A stretch of DNA of 64,000 nt, taken from assembly GCF_023638035.1 (NCBI RefSeq), contig NZ_JAKRVX010000003.1, positions 1 to 64,000 of the forward strand, given 5' to 3'. Positions 42,693 to 56,089 of this stretch are shown here, piece after piece. Both the position numbers and the translations under genes were made by a program. The notes beneath the pieces were generated by a model that saw only the letters and a list, made by a program, of their open reading frames with translations, did not search any database and was not told the DNA's origin. The stretch's first letter is position 1; each line of letters opens with the position of its first letter. This DNA comes from Natronocalculus amylovorans. GTDB taxonomy: Archaea; Halobacteriota; Halobacteria; Halobacteriales; Haloferacaceae.

Positions 42693-42983
42693 ATGAGCAA
42701 GAGCCCAGAAGAAATTACCACGCTTGTCGGCCGAGAAGTATATTCGAATAACGGCGTTTTTGTCGGTGAGATAGAGGACGTTCGACTCAATCTTGACCAA
42801 CAAGCCGTCACTGGACTCGCACTTGGACAACTCAATAGAGAGCTCTTTTCAGAGACTGTCCAGCTAGGAACCGGTGTTATTGTTCCGTATCGCTGGGTGC
42901 GAGCGGTTGGAGATGTTGTACTTATTAACGACATAATTGAGCGGCTCAAACAACCAGAAGAGAGCGAAGAAGTCGTTGTCTGA
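42693..42983 (+). CDS. PRC-barrel protein, possibly CdpB-like cell division factor
   Basis: 96 residues forming a single PRC barrel: T-T-L-V-G-R-E-V-Y-S-N-N-G-V-F-V-G-E-I near 9-27, then I-V-P-Y-R-W-V-R-A-V-G-D near 63-74, ending L-K-Q-P-E-E-S-E-E. Haloarchaeal PRC-barrel proteins CdpB1/CdpB2 work with FtsZ and SepF at the division site; this protein resembles that type in length and style, but the assignment is from memory of the family. Convergent with the DHH gene. Confidence 0.8.
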   Translation: MSKSPEEITTLVGREVYSNNGVFVGEIEDVRLNLDQQAVTGLALGQLNRELFSETVQLGTGVIVPYRWVRAVGDVVLINDIIERLKQPEESEEVVV

Positions 42984-43036
42984 GCTGAAACGGAGTTGTT
43001 TTTATTCTTGATAATGGTGTGGTGGGCGACAGTGTG

Positions 43037-44494
43037 TTAGGATCCGTTGCTGCCCTCACCGACACCCTCAACACCCATCGCATCAAAGAGTTTTCGACGA
43101 ACTGCTTCCTCCGTTAATGAAAGAAGTGTGTCTCTGTTATCCTCGCTTGTTTCAATACCAGTAAAGATTCCAAGCGGGATCTCGACACTTCCTTGCGTTG
43201 AATGGCCGGCGGCTTCTCCAATCCCTTCAAACGCGTCTTGGAGAATGTTTCCGATATTGATTCGGATGTCTTTCGATCGAGCCGCAACATAGATGGTATC
43301 ATCTGCAATACCGAACACTGCTGTCGTCGTGATCCCTTCAAGATTAAGCAGATGCTGGGCTGCTTGGCTAAGCGCATCCCGATCGCGGATGAATCCTGCT
43401 GTCGAAAAGAGATGGCTTCCTTGAACTTCGCGCTTTTGAATCGCCTCTGCAAGCACATCAAGCGTCTCCGGCGACATAGACGGCGATTCAACCTGCTCGA
43501 GCGTGTCGTGGTTTGCAAAAGGATGTAAGTACGCTGCTGCAGTGAGGTCTGCAGGCGTAGTATCTCGTTTGAAATCCAGTGTCTCAGCCCGAATCCCATA
43601 CAGAAGTGCTGTTGCGACGGCTTCGCTTGGGCTCAGATCGAACTCTTGGAGATACTTTGTGAGAATTGTTGATGTCGAAGAGAGATTTGTCCGTACATCG
43701 ACAAATGCCGAATCGATCTCGTCATCCGGCTCATAGTGATCAATGAAGATATCGATATCGACGCTGAGATCTACGTCTCCCGCTTTCATATTATCGACGA
43801 GTGCGACTACGTCATACTCTGATAGATCATCAACTGAGGATCGAGCACGAAGTTCGATTCCAAGCAGGTTTACAAACGCACGATTCTCTTGGTGACCAAT
43901 ATCTCCATCATAGAAGATATCTGCCTCAACATCAAGCTCTGCGGCGATCGCCTGCAGTGCAACCGCACTGGCGATTGAGTCGGGATCTGGACTATCGTGT
44001 GTGAGTATTGCAAGTTTCCCGTCTGCGGACTCAAGTATGTCCGCCAACTGTCGAGCCTTATATTGTAATTCTCCCGACTCAATGCTTCGGAGTGCAGAGT
44101 CAGAGATAACCGTTGATGGGTTAATAACCACGTCCGCACCGAGTGTTCTGAGTTCATCCTCACTGACTGGGTCGGATGCGCGAACAACGATATACTGGTC
44201 CCCTCCCCGGTCACGGATCGCAGAGACGGCTGCTTTGTTCGCCTCGACCTCCGATGCAAGAATTAAAATAATATCTCGATCGACAATCACGTCATACACG
44301 GACGGGTCGCTGATATCCTGTACACGTGCATCGAGGTCTTGATCACGGAGTGCTTCAACACGGCTCTCATCTTTGTCCAAGATGAGGACATCGTTGCCCT
44401 CCTCGGTCAGTTCTTCGGCGACCGCATGCCCAACACTTCCGCATCCAAGGATGGCATACGATGATCGTGAAGAACCAATAGCCCCAGCGCTCAT
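43037..44494 (-). CDS. DHH phosphoesterase with N-terminal TrkA-N domain
   Basis: 485 residues. The N-terminal Rossmann domain (G-C-G-S-V-G at 18-23, L-I-L-D-K-D) is of the TrkA-N type and may bind a nucleotide or NAD. The DHH domain follows with T-H-D-S-P-D-P-D-S-I-A-S near 165, D-N-M-K and I-D-H-Y-E-P-D-D, all metal-binding. The C-terminal DHHA1-like part includes G-H-S-T-Q-G-S-V near 440. It would hydrolyse short oligonucleotides or cyclic dinucleotides (NrnA/GdpP-like). The gene is convergent with the PRC-barrel gene. Confidence 0.88.
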   Translation of the reverse strand: MSAGAIGSSRSSYAILGCGSVGHAVAEELTEEGNDVLILDKDESRVEALRDQDLDARVQDISDPSVYDVIVDRDIILILASEVEANKAAVSAIRDRGGDQYIVVRASDPVSEDELRTLGADVVINPSTVISDSALRSIESGELQYKARQLADILESADGKLAILTHDSPDPDSIASAVALQAIAAELDVEADIFYDGDIGHQENRAFVNLLGIELRARSSVDDLSEYDVVALVDNMKAGDVDLSVDIDIFIDHYEPDDEIDSAFVDVRTNLSSTSTILTKYLQEFDLSPSEAVATALLYGIRAETLDFKRDTTPADLTAAAYLHPFANHDTLEQVESPSMSPETLDVLAEAIQKREVQGSHLFSTAGFIRDRDALSQAAQHLLNLEGITTTAVFGIADDTIYVAARSKDIRINIGNILQDAFEGIGEAAGHSTQGSVEIPLGIFTGIETSEDNRDTLLSLTEEAVRRKLFDAMGVEGVGEGSNGS

Positions 44495-44644
44495 TAGTGC
44501 CGATATTCAGGTCGCACACCACTTAACGACATTTGTTTGTCTCTCTGAATGTCAATAATTAATGATTGATTTCACAGAATACACAACCGATCGATCGGAC
44601 AAGAAGGAAACGTCTTTTAGTACCCCCTGAATATCAGTGTACGA

Positions 44645-44718
44645 GGGCTGGTAGCTCAGTCAGGGAGAGCGACGGACTCTTAATCCGTCGGTCGCGTGTT
44701 CAAATCGCGCCCAGCCCG
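44645..44718 (+). tRNA. tRNA-Lys (anticodon CTT)
   Basis: Acceptor GGGCTGG pairs with CCAGCCC at 44711-44717, discriminator G. D-arm with AGCTCAGTCAGGGAGAGC. The anticodon stem ACGGA/TCCGT closes the loop CTCTTAA, so the anticodon is CTT (Lys). T-arm GCGTG-TTCAAAT-CGCGC with one G-U pair. No intron; CCA not encoded. A TATA-like TTTTAGTA is about 30 bp upstream. Confidence 0.96.
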
Positions 44719-44853
44719 TTTTTCTGCACACAACGTGAGCAATAGAGATGTTCTCTTTGCGGGTTTGACTCTGTTTTGGAGACGTTGGCGAGCAAAATAA
44801 TCTGATGACTACCTTGTGACTATTCTTTTTGATCCCACTGTGGAACTAGCGGT

Positions 44854-45249
44854 ATGTTTCGTCGAATTCTGACACTCGTTGGTATAACAGAAATTCTCGC
44901 CCCCGAGCGGTTAATTTCGAGCGCAGAATCAGTTGTTGCTGAAAATCCAGAGCAGTGTCAATTAAAATCGTGGGTTGTTCCTGCCGCACGAGTGGAAGGT
45001 ATCTGTTATTTATATATGGTGTGGCAATCGCCGCAAACATATACCGCATTTAAAAAGCTCTTGGGTGTAGTAGGGATCCTTGCGCTGGTCTTCCCACAGC
45101 AGTTCATTCAGTATGCAACGGAGTCCGTATATGAGAATGGTGATGCGGTTATCTGGAAACCGTGGGTCTATCCTCTTTGTCGCGTAGTTGGGGTTCTGTA
45201 CCTGCTACTTTCGTTGGCGACCGCCGTCCGATCAGGTAGCATCGACTAG
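44854..45249 (+). CDS. small membrane protein with internal duplication
   Basis: 131 residues. Two similar halves: the first has E-R-L-I-S-S-A-E-S-V-V-A-E-N then K-S-W-V-V-P-A-A-R-V-E-G-I-C-Y-L-Y; the second has Q-Q-F-I-Q-Y-A-T-E-S-V-Y-E-N then K-P-W-V-Y-P-L-C-R-V-V-G-V-L-Y-L-L. Each half ends in a hydrophobic segment, and each starts with a hydrophobic one as well, so four membrane helices are possible. Function unknown. The ATG start follows an AT-rich spacer after tRNA-Lys. Confidence 0.75.
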   Translation: MFRRILTLVGITEILAPERLISSAESVVAENPEQCQLKSWVVPAARVEGICYLYMVWQSPQTYTAFKKLLGVVGILALVFPQQFIQYATESVYENGDAVIWKPWVYPLCRVVGVLYLLLSLATAVRSGSID

Positions 45250-45333
45250 ATCTCTGGTATTGTGTTTTGGCTGCGATGTACGTGAGAGTTGATAGATACC
45301 AACGTTGATACCGCTTGTACGTAATTCACTAGT

Positions 45334-48548
<3,215 letters not shown>

Positions 48549-48560
48549 TCTAATCTACGG

Positions 48561-51080
48561 ATGAGTTCAGAGATACCAGATCCAGCAGACGATACCGCAT
48601 TGGCCGCACGGGTTGAAACCGCGCGAATTGAGGACGAAATGGAGCAGTCCTACATCGACTACGCGATGAGTGTCATTGCAGGTCGGGCACTCCCTGACGT
48701 TCGAGATGGACTGAAACCGGTTCACCGTCGCATCCTCTATGCGATGCACGAAGCCGGTGTCACCTCCCGATCGAGCCACCGAAAATCATCCTCGATCGTC
48801 GGGGAGACAATGGGTGATTACCACCCACACGGTGACAGTGCGATCTACGATTCGCTCGCTCGGATGGCCCAAGACTTCTCGATGCGTAATCCACTTGTCG
48901 ATGGCCAAGGAAACTTTGGTTCGGTCGACGGTGACCCACCAGCAGCAATGCGATATACGGAGGCACGGATGGCCTCGATTGCAGAGGAACTGCTCAACGA
49001 TATTGAGAAAGAGACGGTTGATTTCCAGGCCAACTACGACGATCGTCTCGAAGAGCCGTCAGTCCTTCCATCAGCGTTTCCAAATCTCTTAGTTAATGGC
49101 TCTTCGGGGATTGCGGTTGGAATGTCGACAAACATTCCGCCACACAATCTTGGTGAGGTAATTGATGCATCGATTCACCTAATCGACAACCCTGAGTGTA
49201 CGATCGAGGATCTGATGGGCCATGTCAAAGGCCCTGACTTCCCAACAGGTGCAAATATCGTTGGCCGAAGCGGTGTCCATCAAGCATATAAGACTGGCCG
49301 TGGCCGCGTCCGCGTCCGTGCGGAGTTCGAGGTTGACGAAGCGGAAGGCCAAATCATCATCACGGAACTTCCGTTCCAGTCGAACAAAGCACGGATGGTC
49401 AAACGAATCGCAGACGATGTCAACTCGGGTGCGATTGAGGGTATTCGTGACCTCCGTGATGAATCCGATCGCGACGGTATTCGTGTCGTTATCGAACTCA
49501 AGCAGGGTGCGATGGCAGAGGTTGTTAAAAATCAGCTCTTAGAGAGCCACCTTGAGCGGACGTTCGGTGTGATTAACCTCTCATTGGTTGATGGGACCCC
49601 ACAGGTTTTGACACTGAAAGAGACGCTTGAGCACTACGTTTCTCACCGAAAAGAAGTTGTTCGCCGCCGCTCGGAGTTCGATCTGGAGGAGGCTGAAGAC
49701 CGCGCCCATATCCTTGAAGGGCGACTCATCGCACTGGACAACGTTGATGCGGTTGTCGAATTGATTCAAGAGGCTGACGACCGTGACCATGCAAAAGAAG
49801 AACTGCAAGTTGCGTTCGAGTTTTCGGAGCCACAAGTAAATCACATCGTTTCGATGCAACTTGGGTCGTTGACGTCGATGGAAACCCAAGAAATCGAAGA
49901 CGAGTACGAAGAAGTACAGGCGACGATCGAACGGCTCAACGAGATTCTCGGAAACGAATCAGAGCTGTTGGGTGTCATCAAGGATGAACTTCGAGAGATC
50001 AAAGACGAGTATGCAGACGAACGGAGAACCTCATTTATCGCGGACACGGGAACCGTTGCACATGCAGATCTGATTCCAGAACAGGACGTTGTCGTTGTCC
50101 TCTCCGAAGACGATTACATCAAGCGGATGCCGCTCGCCACATTCAAGGCCCAAAATCGTGGTGGGAAGGGAATCATTGGGACAGACCTCAAAGAGGAAGA
50201 TAGCGTCTCATCAGTGTTTGTAGCGAATAGCCACGACTATCTGCTCTGTTTCACCAATAAGGGTCAAATATACAAACTGCGGGCATTCCAGATACCGGAA
50301 ATGTCCCGTACGGCTCGGGGGAAATCCGCAGTAAACCTGCTCGACCTTGACGATGGAGAAGAGCTTGCAGCCGTTGTCAACTGTGAAGAGGTCGAAGACG
50401 AAGCGATCGAAGGCGATCGGTTCCTCACAATGGTAACCCGCGATGGCTACATCAAGCGAACAAGCGTTTCCGAGTTCCAAAATATTCTCTCAACAGGTAT
50501 CCGGGCGCTCAGGCTTGAAGACGGGGATGAACTGGTTGACGTTGAAGTAACAGATGGTGGTCGAACACTCGTAATCGGTACTGCCGGTGGAATGTCCATT
50601 CGGTTTGACGAAAACGAAGTTCGTGCAATGGGTCGCAGTGCTCGCGGTGTCCGAGGAATTACACTCACCGGTGGTGATACGGTTGCTGGTGTTGCAGCCG
50701 TCGATACCGATCGGCACAGTTGGGTGCTTACTGTGACCGAAAACGGCTATGGGAAACGATCCAATATCGATGAGTATCGTGTGCAATCCAGAAACGGAAA
50801 AGGGCTCATCGACATCAAAACCAACGCTCGAAACGGTGATGTCTGTGCGATCGAAACCGTTGGTAAAGGAGATCACCTTGTTGCCATGAGCAACGGTGGA
50901 CAGATTATGCGCACACCTGTTGAGGGTATTTCAACAGTTGGGAGAAACACCATGGGCGTTATTGTAATGGATCTTGACGAAAACGACTCTGTAGCGTGTC
51001 TTGACGTGATCCCACGAGAGATGATTACAGAAGACATTAAAGAGCAATCTGCAGAGATCACTGAAGTTCTCGAAGAGTAG
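48561..51080 (+). CDS. gyrA: DNA gyrase subunit A
   Basis: Breakage-reunion subunit, 839 residues. Active-site tyrosine Y132 in A-M-R-Y-T-E-A-R. The region for quinolone contacts, [11 protein letters not shown], is at 88-98. A long helical domain follows (330-500), then a six-bladed C-terminal DNA-wrapping domain with the GyrA box-like Q-N-R-G-G-K-G-I near 530. The acidic C-terminal tail is typical. The start has no Shine-Dalgarno; it is coupled closely to gyrB. Confidence 0.97.
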   Translation: MSSEIPDPADDTALAARVETARIEDEMEQSYIDYAMSVIAGRALPDVRDGLKPVHRRILYAMHEAGVTSRSSHRKSSSIVGETMGDYHPHGDSAIYDSLARMAQDFSMRNPLVDGQGNFGSVDGDPPAAMRYTEARMASIAEELLNDIEKETVDFQANYDDRLEEPSVLPSAFPNLLVNGSSGIAVGMSTNIPPHNLGEVIDASIHLIDNPECTIEDLMGHVKGPDFPTGANIVGRSGVHQAYKTGRGRVRVRAEFEVDEAEGQIIITELPFQSNKARMVKRIADDVNSGAIEGIRDLRDESDRDGIRVVIELKQGAMAEVVKNQLLESHLERTFGVINLSLVDGTPQVLTLKETLEHYVSHRKEVVRRRSEFDLEEAEDRAHILEGRLIALDNVDAVVELIQEADDRDHAKEELQVAFEFSEPQVNHIVSMQLGSLTSMETQEIEDEYEEVQATIERLNEILGNESELLGVIKDELREIKDEYADERRTSFIADTGTVAHADLIPEQDVVVVLSEDDYIKRMPLATFKAQNRGGKGIIGTDLKEEDSVSSVFVANSHDYLLCFTNKGQIYKLRAFQIPEMSRTARGKSAVNLLDLDDGEELAAVVNCEEVEDEAIEGDRFLTMVTRDGYIKRTSVSEFQNILSTGIRALRLEDGDELVDVEVTDGGRTLVIGTAGGMSIRFDENEVRAMGRSARGVRGITLTGGDTVAGVAAVDTDRHSWVLTVTENGYGKRSNIDEYRVQSRNGKGLIDIKTNARNGDVCAIETVGKGDHLVAMSNGGQIMRTPVEGISTVGRNTMGVIVMDLDENDSVACLDVIPREMITEDIKEQSAEITEVLEE

Positions 51081-51103
51081 TCCCGTTCTCGAACTTCCAA
51101 TTA

Positions 51104-52012
51104 TTATAAAATCGTTTTTCCAAATGCACTCGCTGCTAATTCGGTTGCCAGCGATGCAGTCTCGTTATGCTGATCCAGTGTTGGGTTAACTTCGACCAAT
51201 TCGAACGATCGCGGCCCATCGTGATTTGCAACGAGTTCCATCGCAGCGTGTGCTTCCCGGTAGGTTGCGCCACCTCGGACTGGCGTTCCGACCCCGGGAG
51301 CTTCTTTTGGGTCTAGCCAATCTAAATCAAGGCTAATATGGACTCCATCAACACCATCGTGTGCAATTTCAAGGGCTTCTTCTGTAACCGCTGCAATCCC
51401 TCGCTTATCAATATCGCTCATGGTGTAGGCGGTAAACCCTCGCTCTTCGAGGAGCTGGTTCTCGCTTTTGTCGACGCTTCTGAGGCCAACTAACACGACA
51501 TTTTCTTCCGATAGCCGTGGTGCATTTGCCCAAACTGTCTCTTCGAATTCACCAATCCCCAGTGCTGCAGCAAGCGGCATGCCGTGGACGTTGCCGCTTG
51601 GAGAGGTTTCTGGCGTATTTAAATCTGCATGTGCGTCGAACCAGATCGTCCCGATATCTGCGTCAGCGGCAGAGCCAACTAACGAACCGATTGCAACGGA
51701 ATGGTCACCACCAAGAACTAAGGGAGTCTCACCATTGTTTAGCGCGTCCGAAACACGTGTTGCGAGCTGTCGTGAGACATCTTCGATCTCCTTGAGAAAT
51801 TTGGTCTTTCCTGTTTTTGGCTGAACAACATCAGGATCACGCTCTTCTGCACGCGGTGCTTGCACATCGCCATCGTCAATTGTGCCAACGCCTGCGGACT
51901 CTAACTTCGCTGCAAGACCTGCGTATCGGATTGCAGATGGGCCCATATCGACCCCACGCCGATTTGCACCGTAATCTGTTGGTGCACCAATAATACGTGC
52001 CGATCGTGTCAT
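51104..52012 (-). CDS. rocF: arginase
   Basis: Hydrolyses arginine to ornithine and urea with a binuclear Mn centre. 302 residues, family length. Metal motifs G-G-D-H-S near 100, W-F-D-A-H-A-D-L-N-T-P near 123, and S-L-D-L-D-W-L-D-P near 228. The S-P-S-G-N-V-H-G-M-P-L-A loop favours arginase over agmatinase. Single gene, convergent with gyrA; no other arginine genes nearby. Confidence 0.92.
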   Translation of the reverse strand: MTRSARIIGAPTDYGANRRGVDMGPSAIRYAGLAAKLESAGVGTIDDGDVQAPRAEERDPDVVQPKTGKTKFLKEIEDVSRQLATRVSDALNNGETPLVLGGDHSVAIGSLVGSAADADIGTIWFDAHADLNTPETSPSGNVHGMPLAAALGIGEFEETVWANAPRLSEENVVLVGLRSVDKSENQLLEERGFTAYTMSDIDKRGIAAVTEEALEIAHDGVDGVHISLDLDWLDPKEAPGVGTPVRGGATYREAHAAMELVANHDGPRSFELVEVNPTLDQHNETASLATELAASAFGKTIL

Positions 52013-52152
52013 ACCAGAAGGTCCACGGGTGTGCTATTTATCTCTGTGCTTATGTTATCAACAACAATGTTGTATATATATCATAAATTACTTATTCAGA
52101 TCTGTGCTAGTTTTCCATCGGGTTTAATAAGGTTCCTCACGAAGCAAGTTTC

Positions 52153-52686
52153 ATGTCATCTATTGAGCTCACACCGAGCCAAAAGACAATCCTTACGGCA
52201 CTTATTAATCTCCACCGAGAGACTGAAGATGCAGTCAAGGGTGAAGATATTGCAGAAGAAGTTAATCGGAACCCGGGCACAATCCGTAACCAGATGCAGA
52301 GTCTGAAAGCCCTTCAACTGGTAGAGGGCGTCCCAGGTCCAAAAGGTGGGTATAAACCAACTGCAAATGCATACGAAGCGCTTGACGTCCAGCAGATGGA
52401 TGAGCCTGCCTTTGTCCCACTCACACACAATGGTGAAGCAGTTGAAAACGCAAACGTTGAAGAGATTGATCTCTCAAGCGTCCACCACCCTGAACTCTGC
52501 CGCGCAGAAATCCACTTACAAGGATCTACGAAAGATTTCCATGAAGGAGATAAGATTGTCGTTGGTCCAACACCTCTTTCAAAACTCGTTGTTGAGGGAA
52601 CATTGGATGGCAAAGACGACACCAACAATATCCTCATCTTGCAGATTGACGATATGAAGGCTCCTGCAGAAGAGCCTGCACACTAA
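52153..52686 (+). CDS. winged-helix regulator with C-terminal beta domain
   Basis: 177 residues. HTH at about 5-65 (K-G-E-D-I-A-E-E-V-N-R-N-P-G-T-I-R-N-Q-M-Q-S-L), wing G-P-K-G-G-Y-K-P-T as in Rrf2-like repressors. The C-terminal part (about 90-165) is beta-rich, with V-H-H-P-E-L-C-R-A-E-I-H-L-Q-G and a D-K-I-V-V-G-P-T-P-L-S-K-L segment, and may bind a ligand or oligomerise. It resembles a haloarchaeal predicted transcription regulator type; target unknown. TATA-like sequence (TTATATATAT) lies upstream at about 52065-52085. Confidence 0.8.
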   Translation: MSSIELTPSQKTILTALINLHRETEDAVKGEDIAEEVNRNPGTIRNQMQSLKALQLVEGVPGPKGGYKPTANAYEALDVQQMDEPAFVPLTHNGEAVENANVEEIDLSSVHHPELCRAEIHLQGSTKDFHEGDKIVVGPTPLSKLVVEGTLDGKDDTNNILILQIDDMKAPAEEPAH

Positions 52687-52776
52687 CCGCTGTTTTACCA
52701 ATTTTCTATATTTGTGAGCAACCGCGCTTACAGAGATTTTCTACAATAAAATAGAGTGGTTGAGTACGTAGTTACT

Positions 52777-52792
52777 CGGCTCAAACGAGCCG
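52777..52792 (-). terminator. hairpin after the NDH-2-like gene
   Basis: CGGCTC AAAC GAGCCG: 6-bp GC-rich stem a few bases downstream of the NDH-2 stop on the minus strand. A T-rich tract is not immediately adjacent, so termination is only suggested. Confidence 0.4.
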
Positions 52793-52798
52793 CGGTGC

Positions 52799-53962
52799 CT
52801 ACATGTCGCTGAATGCACTCATTGCACGTTTCGTTGAGGACACATCCGCAATCCAGCGGCATGCAATTGTCTTTTTAAGAAGTTTGGCTGCTGGGCCACC
52901 GAATGTATTGATTGGAACACCGATCACATCGTGTGCAACCGCTTTATCACCGACTGAGACAACGGTTCCTTTGTCTTTATGACGCCACGATTTCAGTGGA
53001 GCACCCTGAACCGATCGAGCGAGGTTTTCTCCTGCAATCTCGGCTGCTTGCCAAGCTGCTTGTGCGGTTGGCGGGGCAACCTCATCAGTTCCTTGGTCGA
53101 TCAGTGCGGAGTCACCGATCGCAAAGACACGCTCGTTGCTGGTTTGGAAGTCGGACTCCGCAAAGATGCGGTTCGATCGATCGTCTTTCTCGACATTTGC
53201 GTCAGCAACCTCTTCATGACCGGTAATACCACCGGTCCAAACAAGAACATCGTATTCGAGTCCATCGTCGCCAAGGTGGACCTCCTGCTCGTCGACCGCG
53301 GAAATGAAGTCACCGGTAAGAATCTCAACGTCTTTTGCAAGCAGCCGCTTCTTTAGTGCGCCTTGCACTTCGGGGTCCTGTCCAGGGAAGATCTCATCAA
53401 GCCCTTCGATCAGTTTGATTTCAAGCGGTGCGCGATGTGCATCTCGATACTCTGCGATCTCACCGGCGGTCTGGATACCGGAAAGCCCTGCCCCGCCGAT
53501 CAGGATCTGCGCTGGCTCGCTTTGGGTTGCCTCGTCGGTGGCCGATCGGATCGCCTCGTGAATTGCACGTGCATCATCGAGCCCTTTGAGAGTGAGAGAG
53601 TGTTCTTTGAGGCCTTCGATGCCGAAGAATGCCGTTTCGCTCCCGATAGCAACGAGGAGGTAGTCGTACTCGACTGACTCGCCATCTTCGAGTTCGACGG
53701 TCTGCTCGTCAGTATCGACGTTCGTGACACGATTTCGGATGAAATTCGTCGTGTCGGATTTAATTTCGTCCACCGGGATCGCAATCTTTGACTCAACCTC
53801 TGGTTTTCGGATTGCACGGTGTACTTCGTGGAGAACAAGATGGTAGTCGTGCTCAGAAATCCACGTCAGTTCGGCTTCACCTGGCTCAATATGCTTCTCA
53901 AATGCTTTCACCGCACCAGCACCAGCATAGCCAGCACCAATAACGACGACATGATCGCTCAT
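52799..53962 (-). CDS. FAD-dependent NADH dehydrogenase (NDH-2-like)
   Basis: 387 residues of the pyridine nucleotide-disulfide oxidoreductase family. FAD site G-A-G-Y-A-G-A-G near 8, second nucleotide site G-G-A-G-L-S-G-I-Q-T-A-G-E near 157, and F-A-I-G-D-S-A near 290 contacting FAD. The C-terminus has a hydrophobic/basic stretch (L-L-K-K-T-I-A-C-R-W-I-A-D-V) as in type II NADH dehydrogenases or sulfide:quinone reductases. No paired redox cysteines of SQR type are visible, so NDH-2 is preferred. Single gene. Confidence 0.87.
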   Translation of the reverse strand: MSDHVVVIGAGYAGAGAVKAFEKHIEPGEAELTWISEHDYHLVLHEVHRAIRKPEVESKIAIPVDEIKSDTTNFIRNRVTNVDTDEQTVELEDGESVEYDYLLVAIGSETAFFGIEGLKEHSLTLKGLDDARAIHEAIRSATDEATQSEPAQILIGGAGLSGIQTAGEIAEYRDAHRAPLEIKLIEGLDEIFPGQDPEVQGALKKRLLAKDVEILTGDFISAVDEQEVHLGDDGLEYDVLVWTGGITGHEEVADANVEKDDRSNRIFAESDFQTSNERVFAIGDSALIDQGTDEVAPPTAQAAWQAAEIAGENLARSVQGAPLKSWRHKDKGTVVSVGDKAVAHDVIGVPINTFGGPAAKLLKKTIACRWIADVSSTKRAMSAFSDM

Positions 53963-54039
53963 GTGTAACTATCCGAAGTCATGGGATAAATCGGCTTTGA
54001 AAGCGTCGCGTCAGTGACGACAGGTTTTTTGTTTCGGTA

Positions 54040-54861
54040 TCACTCGATAGACAGCCCAGCATGCCATGTTTCGACGCCAGCGTCCCTTTTGACTGCATCC
54101 ATTTTTGCTAACAGCGCCGCAGCAAGGCTTGCCGTCTCAGCGGCCCGTGATTCACCCTCAGTGCGGAACTCGCCGGTCACACGGTTTGCGTAGACCGTAC
54201 ACACAGCGCCTGCGCGGAGCCCGTAAATATTTGCAATAGTCAAAATTGCGCTGGCTTCCATCTCGATATTCTTTACATTCGCGTTCTGGAGCTCTTCAAC
54301 CAGTGCATCATTCCCGGCTGCACGAAACCCATTGTATCCTGGTCGGCCTTGCCCAGCATAGAAACTATCTGCGCTCATAGTGATTCCAACATGGTAGTCG
54401 TATCCAAGTCGCTCTGCAGCAGCAATGAGTGCAGAAACCACTTCATGATCCGCCGACGCTGGGTAATCTTCTCGAATGTACTCATCGCTTGTGCCCTCCT
54501 GTCGGACTGCACCGGATGTAATAACAAGATCGCCAACGCTCATTTCCGGTTGAATTGCACCACACGACCCAACCCGGATGAATGTATCTACTCCAACTCT
54601 GGCAAGTTCTTCGACAGCGATCGCCGTCGATGGACCACCAATACCAGTAGATGTTACTGAGAGCGACTCTTCATCGTAGGTACCTGTTGCAGTGCGGTAT
54701 TCGCGGTGATACGCAATCTCTTCGTGCGTATCCCAGAGTGACGTTATTTTGTCCACGCGCTCTGGGTTCCCCGGGAGCAACACTGTCTCTGCAACATCTC
54801 CCTCCCCGACTTCGATATGATACTGCACATCCGCATTTGGATCCTCGCTATCGCCAGTCAT
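54040..54861 (-). CDS. nucleoside phosphorylase (uridine phosphorylase-like)
   Basis: Phosphorolysis of nucleosides to base plus ribose-1-phosphate, 273 residues. Phosphate loop L-P-G-N-P-E-R near 31, R-V-G-S-C-G-A-I-Q near 96, and N-I-E-M-E-A-S-A near 198 (ribose contact Glu-Met-Glu). The family includes Udp and purine nucleoside phosphorylases; proximity to cytidine deaminase supports uridine. Divergent from the serine hydrolase. Confidence 0.87.
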   Translation of the reverse strand: MTGDSEDPNADVQYHIEVGEGDVAETVLLPGNPERVDKITSLWDTHEEIAYHREYRTATGTYDEESLSVTSTGIGGPSTAIAVEELARVGVDTFIRVGSCGAIQPEMSVGDLVITSGAVRQEGTSDEYIREDYPASADHEVVSALIAAAERLGYDYHVGITMSADSFYAGQGRPGYNGFRAAGNDALVEELQNANVKNIEMEASAILTIANIYGLRAGAVCTVYANRVTGEFRTEGESRAAETASLAAALLAKMDAVKRDAGVETWHAGLSIE

Positions 54862-54948
54862 ACCCTGTGGGTTCTCACCTTCCCGTGATAGCTCTGTCGC
54901 GTTCGCCGCTTTCGGACCTGTTTTTATTTTTACGTACTATCTGTCTGC

Positions 54949-56085
54949 ATGGATAACCCGTCCCCACTTGACCGATCGCCGCTCGAACGAGCATCACCAA
55001 CTGACATGGGTATTGACCCGGATGCGATCGCAGATGCAATTGCGTTTCATAAAACACACGACACACTAGCCGAGCAGGTTGCCTACGACTTTTCAAATCT
55101 TGACCCATGGGACGAAGCTGAAGGTCCATACGGCCGACGACTGGGACCGATGCCACCACGGCGCGGTGGGCCAAGCGGGATGATACTCAAAGATGGAGAC
55201 GTTATCGCAGAGTGGGGTGATATTCATCGCGTTGATCACACCTTCAGCGTTGCAAAGAGCTTTTTATCGCTTTGTGCTGGGATTGCGTTCGATCGTGGAC
55301 TCTTGCCACCCCTTGATGAGCCTGTTGCAGAAACGATTCAAGACGGTGGATTCGAGAGCGAGCACAATCAACAGATCACGTGGCGACACCTCTTAGCACA
55401 AACAAGCGAGTGGGAGGGAACGCTTTTCGATCGGCCGGACACCGTTGACCGGAACCGAGCTGTCGGGAAAACTGATGCGCTTGACAAAGCAACAACACGC
55501 ACACTGGAGCAACCGGGCACGTTTTGGGAGTACAATGACGTCCGAATCAACCGTCTCTCGCTCGCATTGCTTCGGCTGTTTGGAAAGCCACTGCCACGAG
55601 TCCTTGCCGATGAGATTATGACGCCGATCGGTGCAACCGAATGGGAATGGCATGGGTACTACAACTCTCGGGTTGATGTGAACGGGCAAGCGATGGAATG
55701 CGTCTCTGGCGGTGGACACTGGGGTGGTGGGCTCTGGATCTCGACCGATTCGCTCGCTCGGGTTGGGATGCTCCTTGCGAACGGTGGCGTATGGAATGGG
55801 AACCGGATCCTTTCGGAATCATGGATCGATCTATCTACCACTCCATGTAATATCTATCCCGGATATGGATTTTTGTGGTGGCTCAACACCGACCAGACCG
55901 TCTGGCCTGCTGCGCCAGAGGCCTCATATGCCGCACTTGGTGCCGGGCAGAATATGCTTTGGATCGACCCAAAGGACTCCCTTGTTGTGGTTCTGCGTTG
56001 GCTTCGGATGCACCCCGATCGAGCGGAACGCTCCGATAATCCGAATCAAGCCGCATTTTTCGAACGGCTCTTTGCCACTAGCTAA
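54949..56085 (+). CDS. class C beta-lactamase-like serine hydrolase
   Basis: 378 residues. S-V-A-K (S-x-x-K) near 100 in T-F-S-V-A-K-S-F-L-S-L. W-E-Y-N-D-V-R near 190 provides the Tyr motif. A G-A-G-Q-N segment near 325 lies where the third motif is expected. No signal peptide is visible, so it is cytoplasmic, where esterase, amidase or peptide hydrolase activity is likelier than antibiotic cleavage. It lies between the nucleoside phosphorylase and cytidine deaminase genes; a link is not shown. Confidence 0.88.
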   Translation: MDNPSPLDRSPLERASPTDMGIDPDAIADAIAFHKTHDTLAEQVAYDFSNLDPWDEAEGPYGRRLGPMPPRRGGPSGMILKDGDVIAEWGDIHRVDHTFSVAKSFLSLCAGIAFDRGLLPPLDEPVAETIQDGGFESEHNQQITWRHLLAQTSEWEGTLFDRPDTVDRNRAVGKTDALDKATTRTLEQPGTFWEYNDVRINRLSLALLRLFGKPLPRVLADEIMTPIGATEWEWHGYYNSRVDVNGQAMECVSGGGHWGGGLWISTDSLARVGMLLANGGVWNGNRILSESWIDLSTTPCNIYPGYGFLWWLNTDQTVWPAAPEASYAALGAGQNMLWIDPKDSLVVVLRWLRMHPDRAERSDNPNQAAFFERLFATS

Positions 56086-56089
56086 CTAG

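Noticed and set aside
54949-56085. Antibiotic resistance beta-lactamase
   Set aside because: No signal peptide, and archaea lack peptidoglycan; members of this fold are usually esterases or peptidases.
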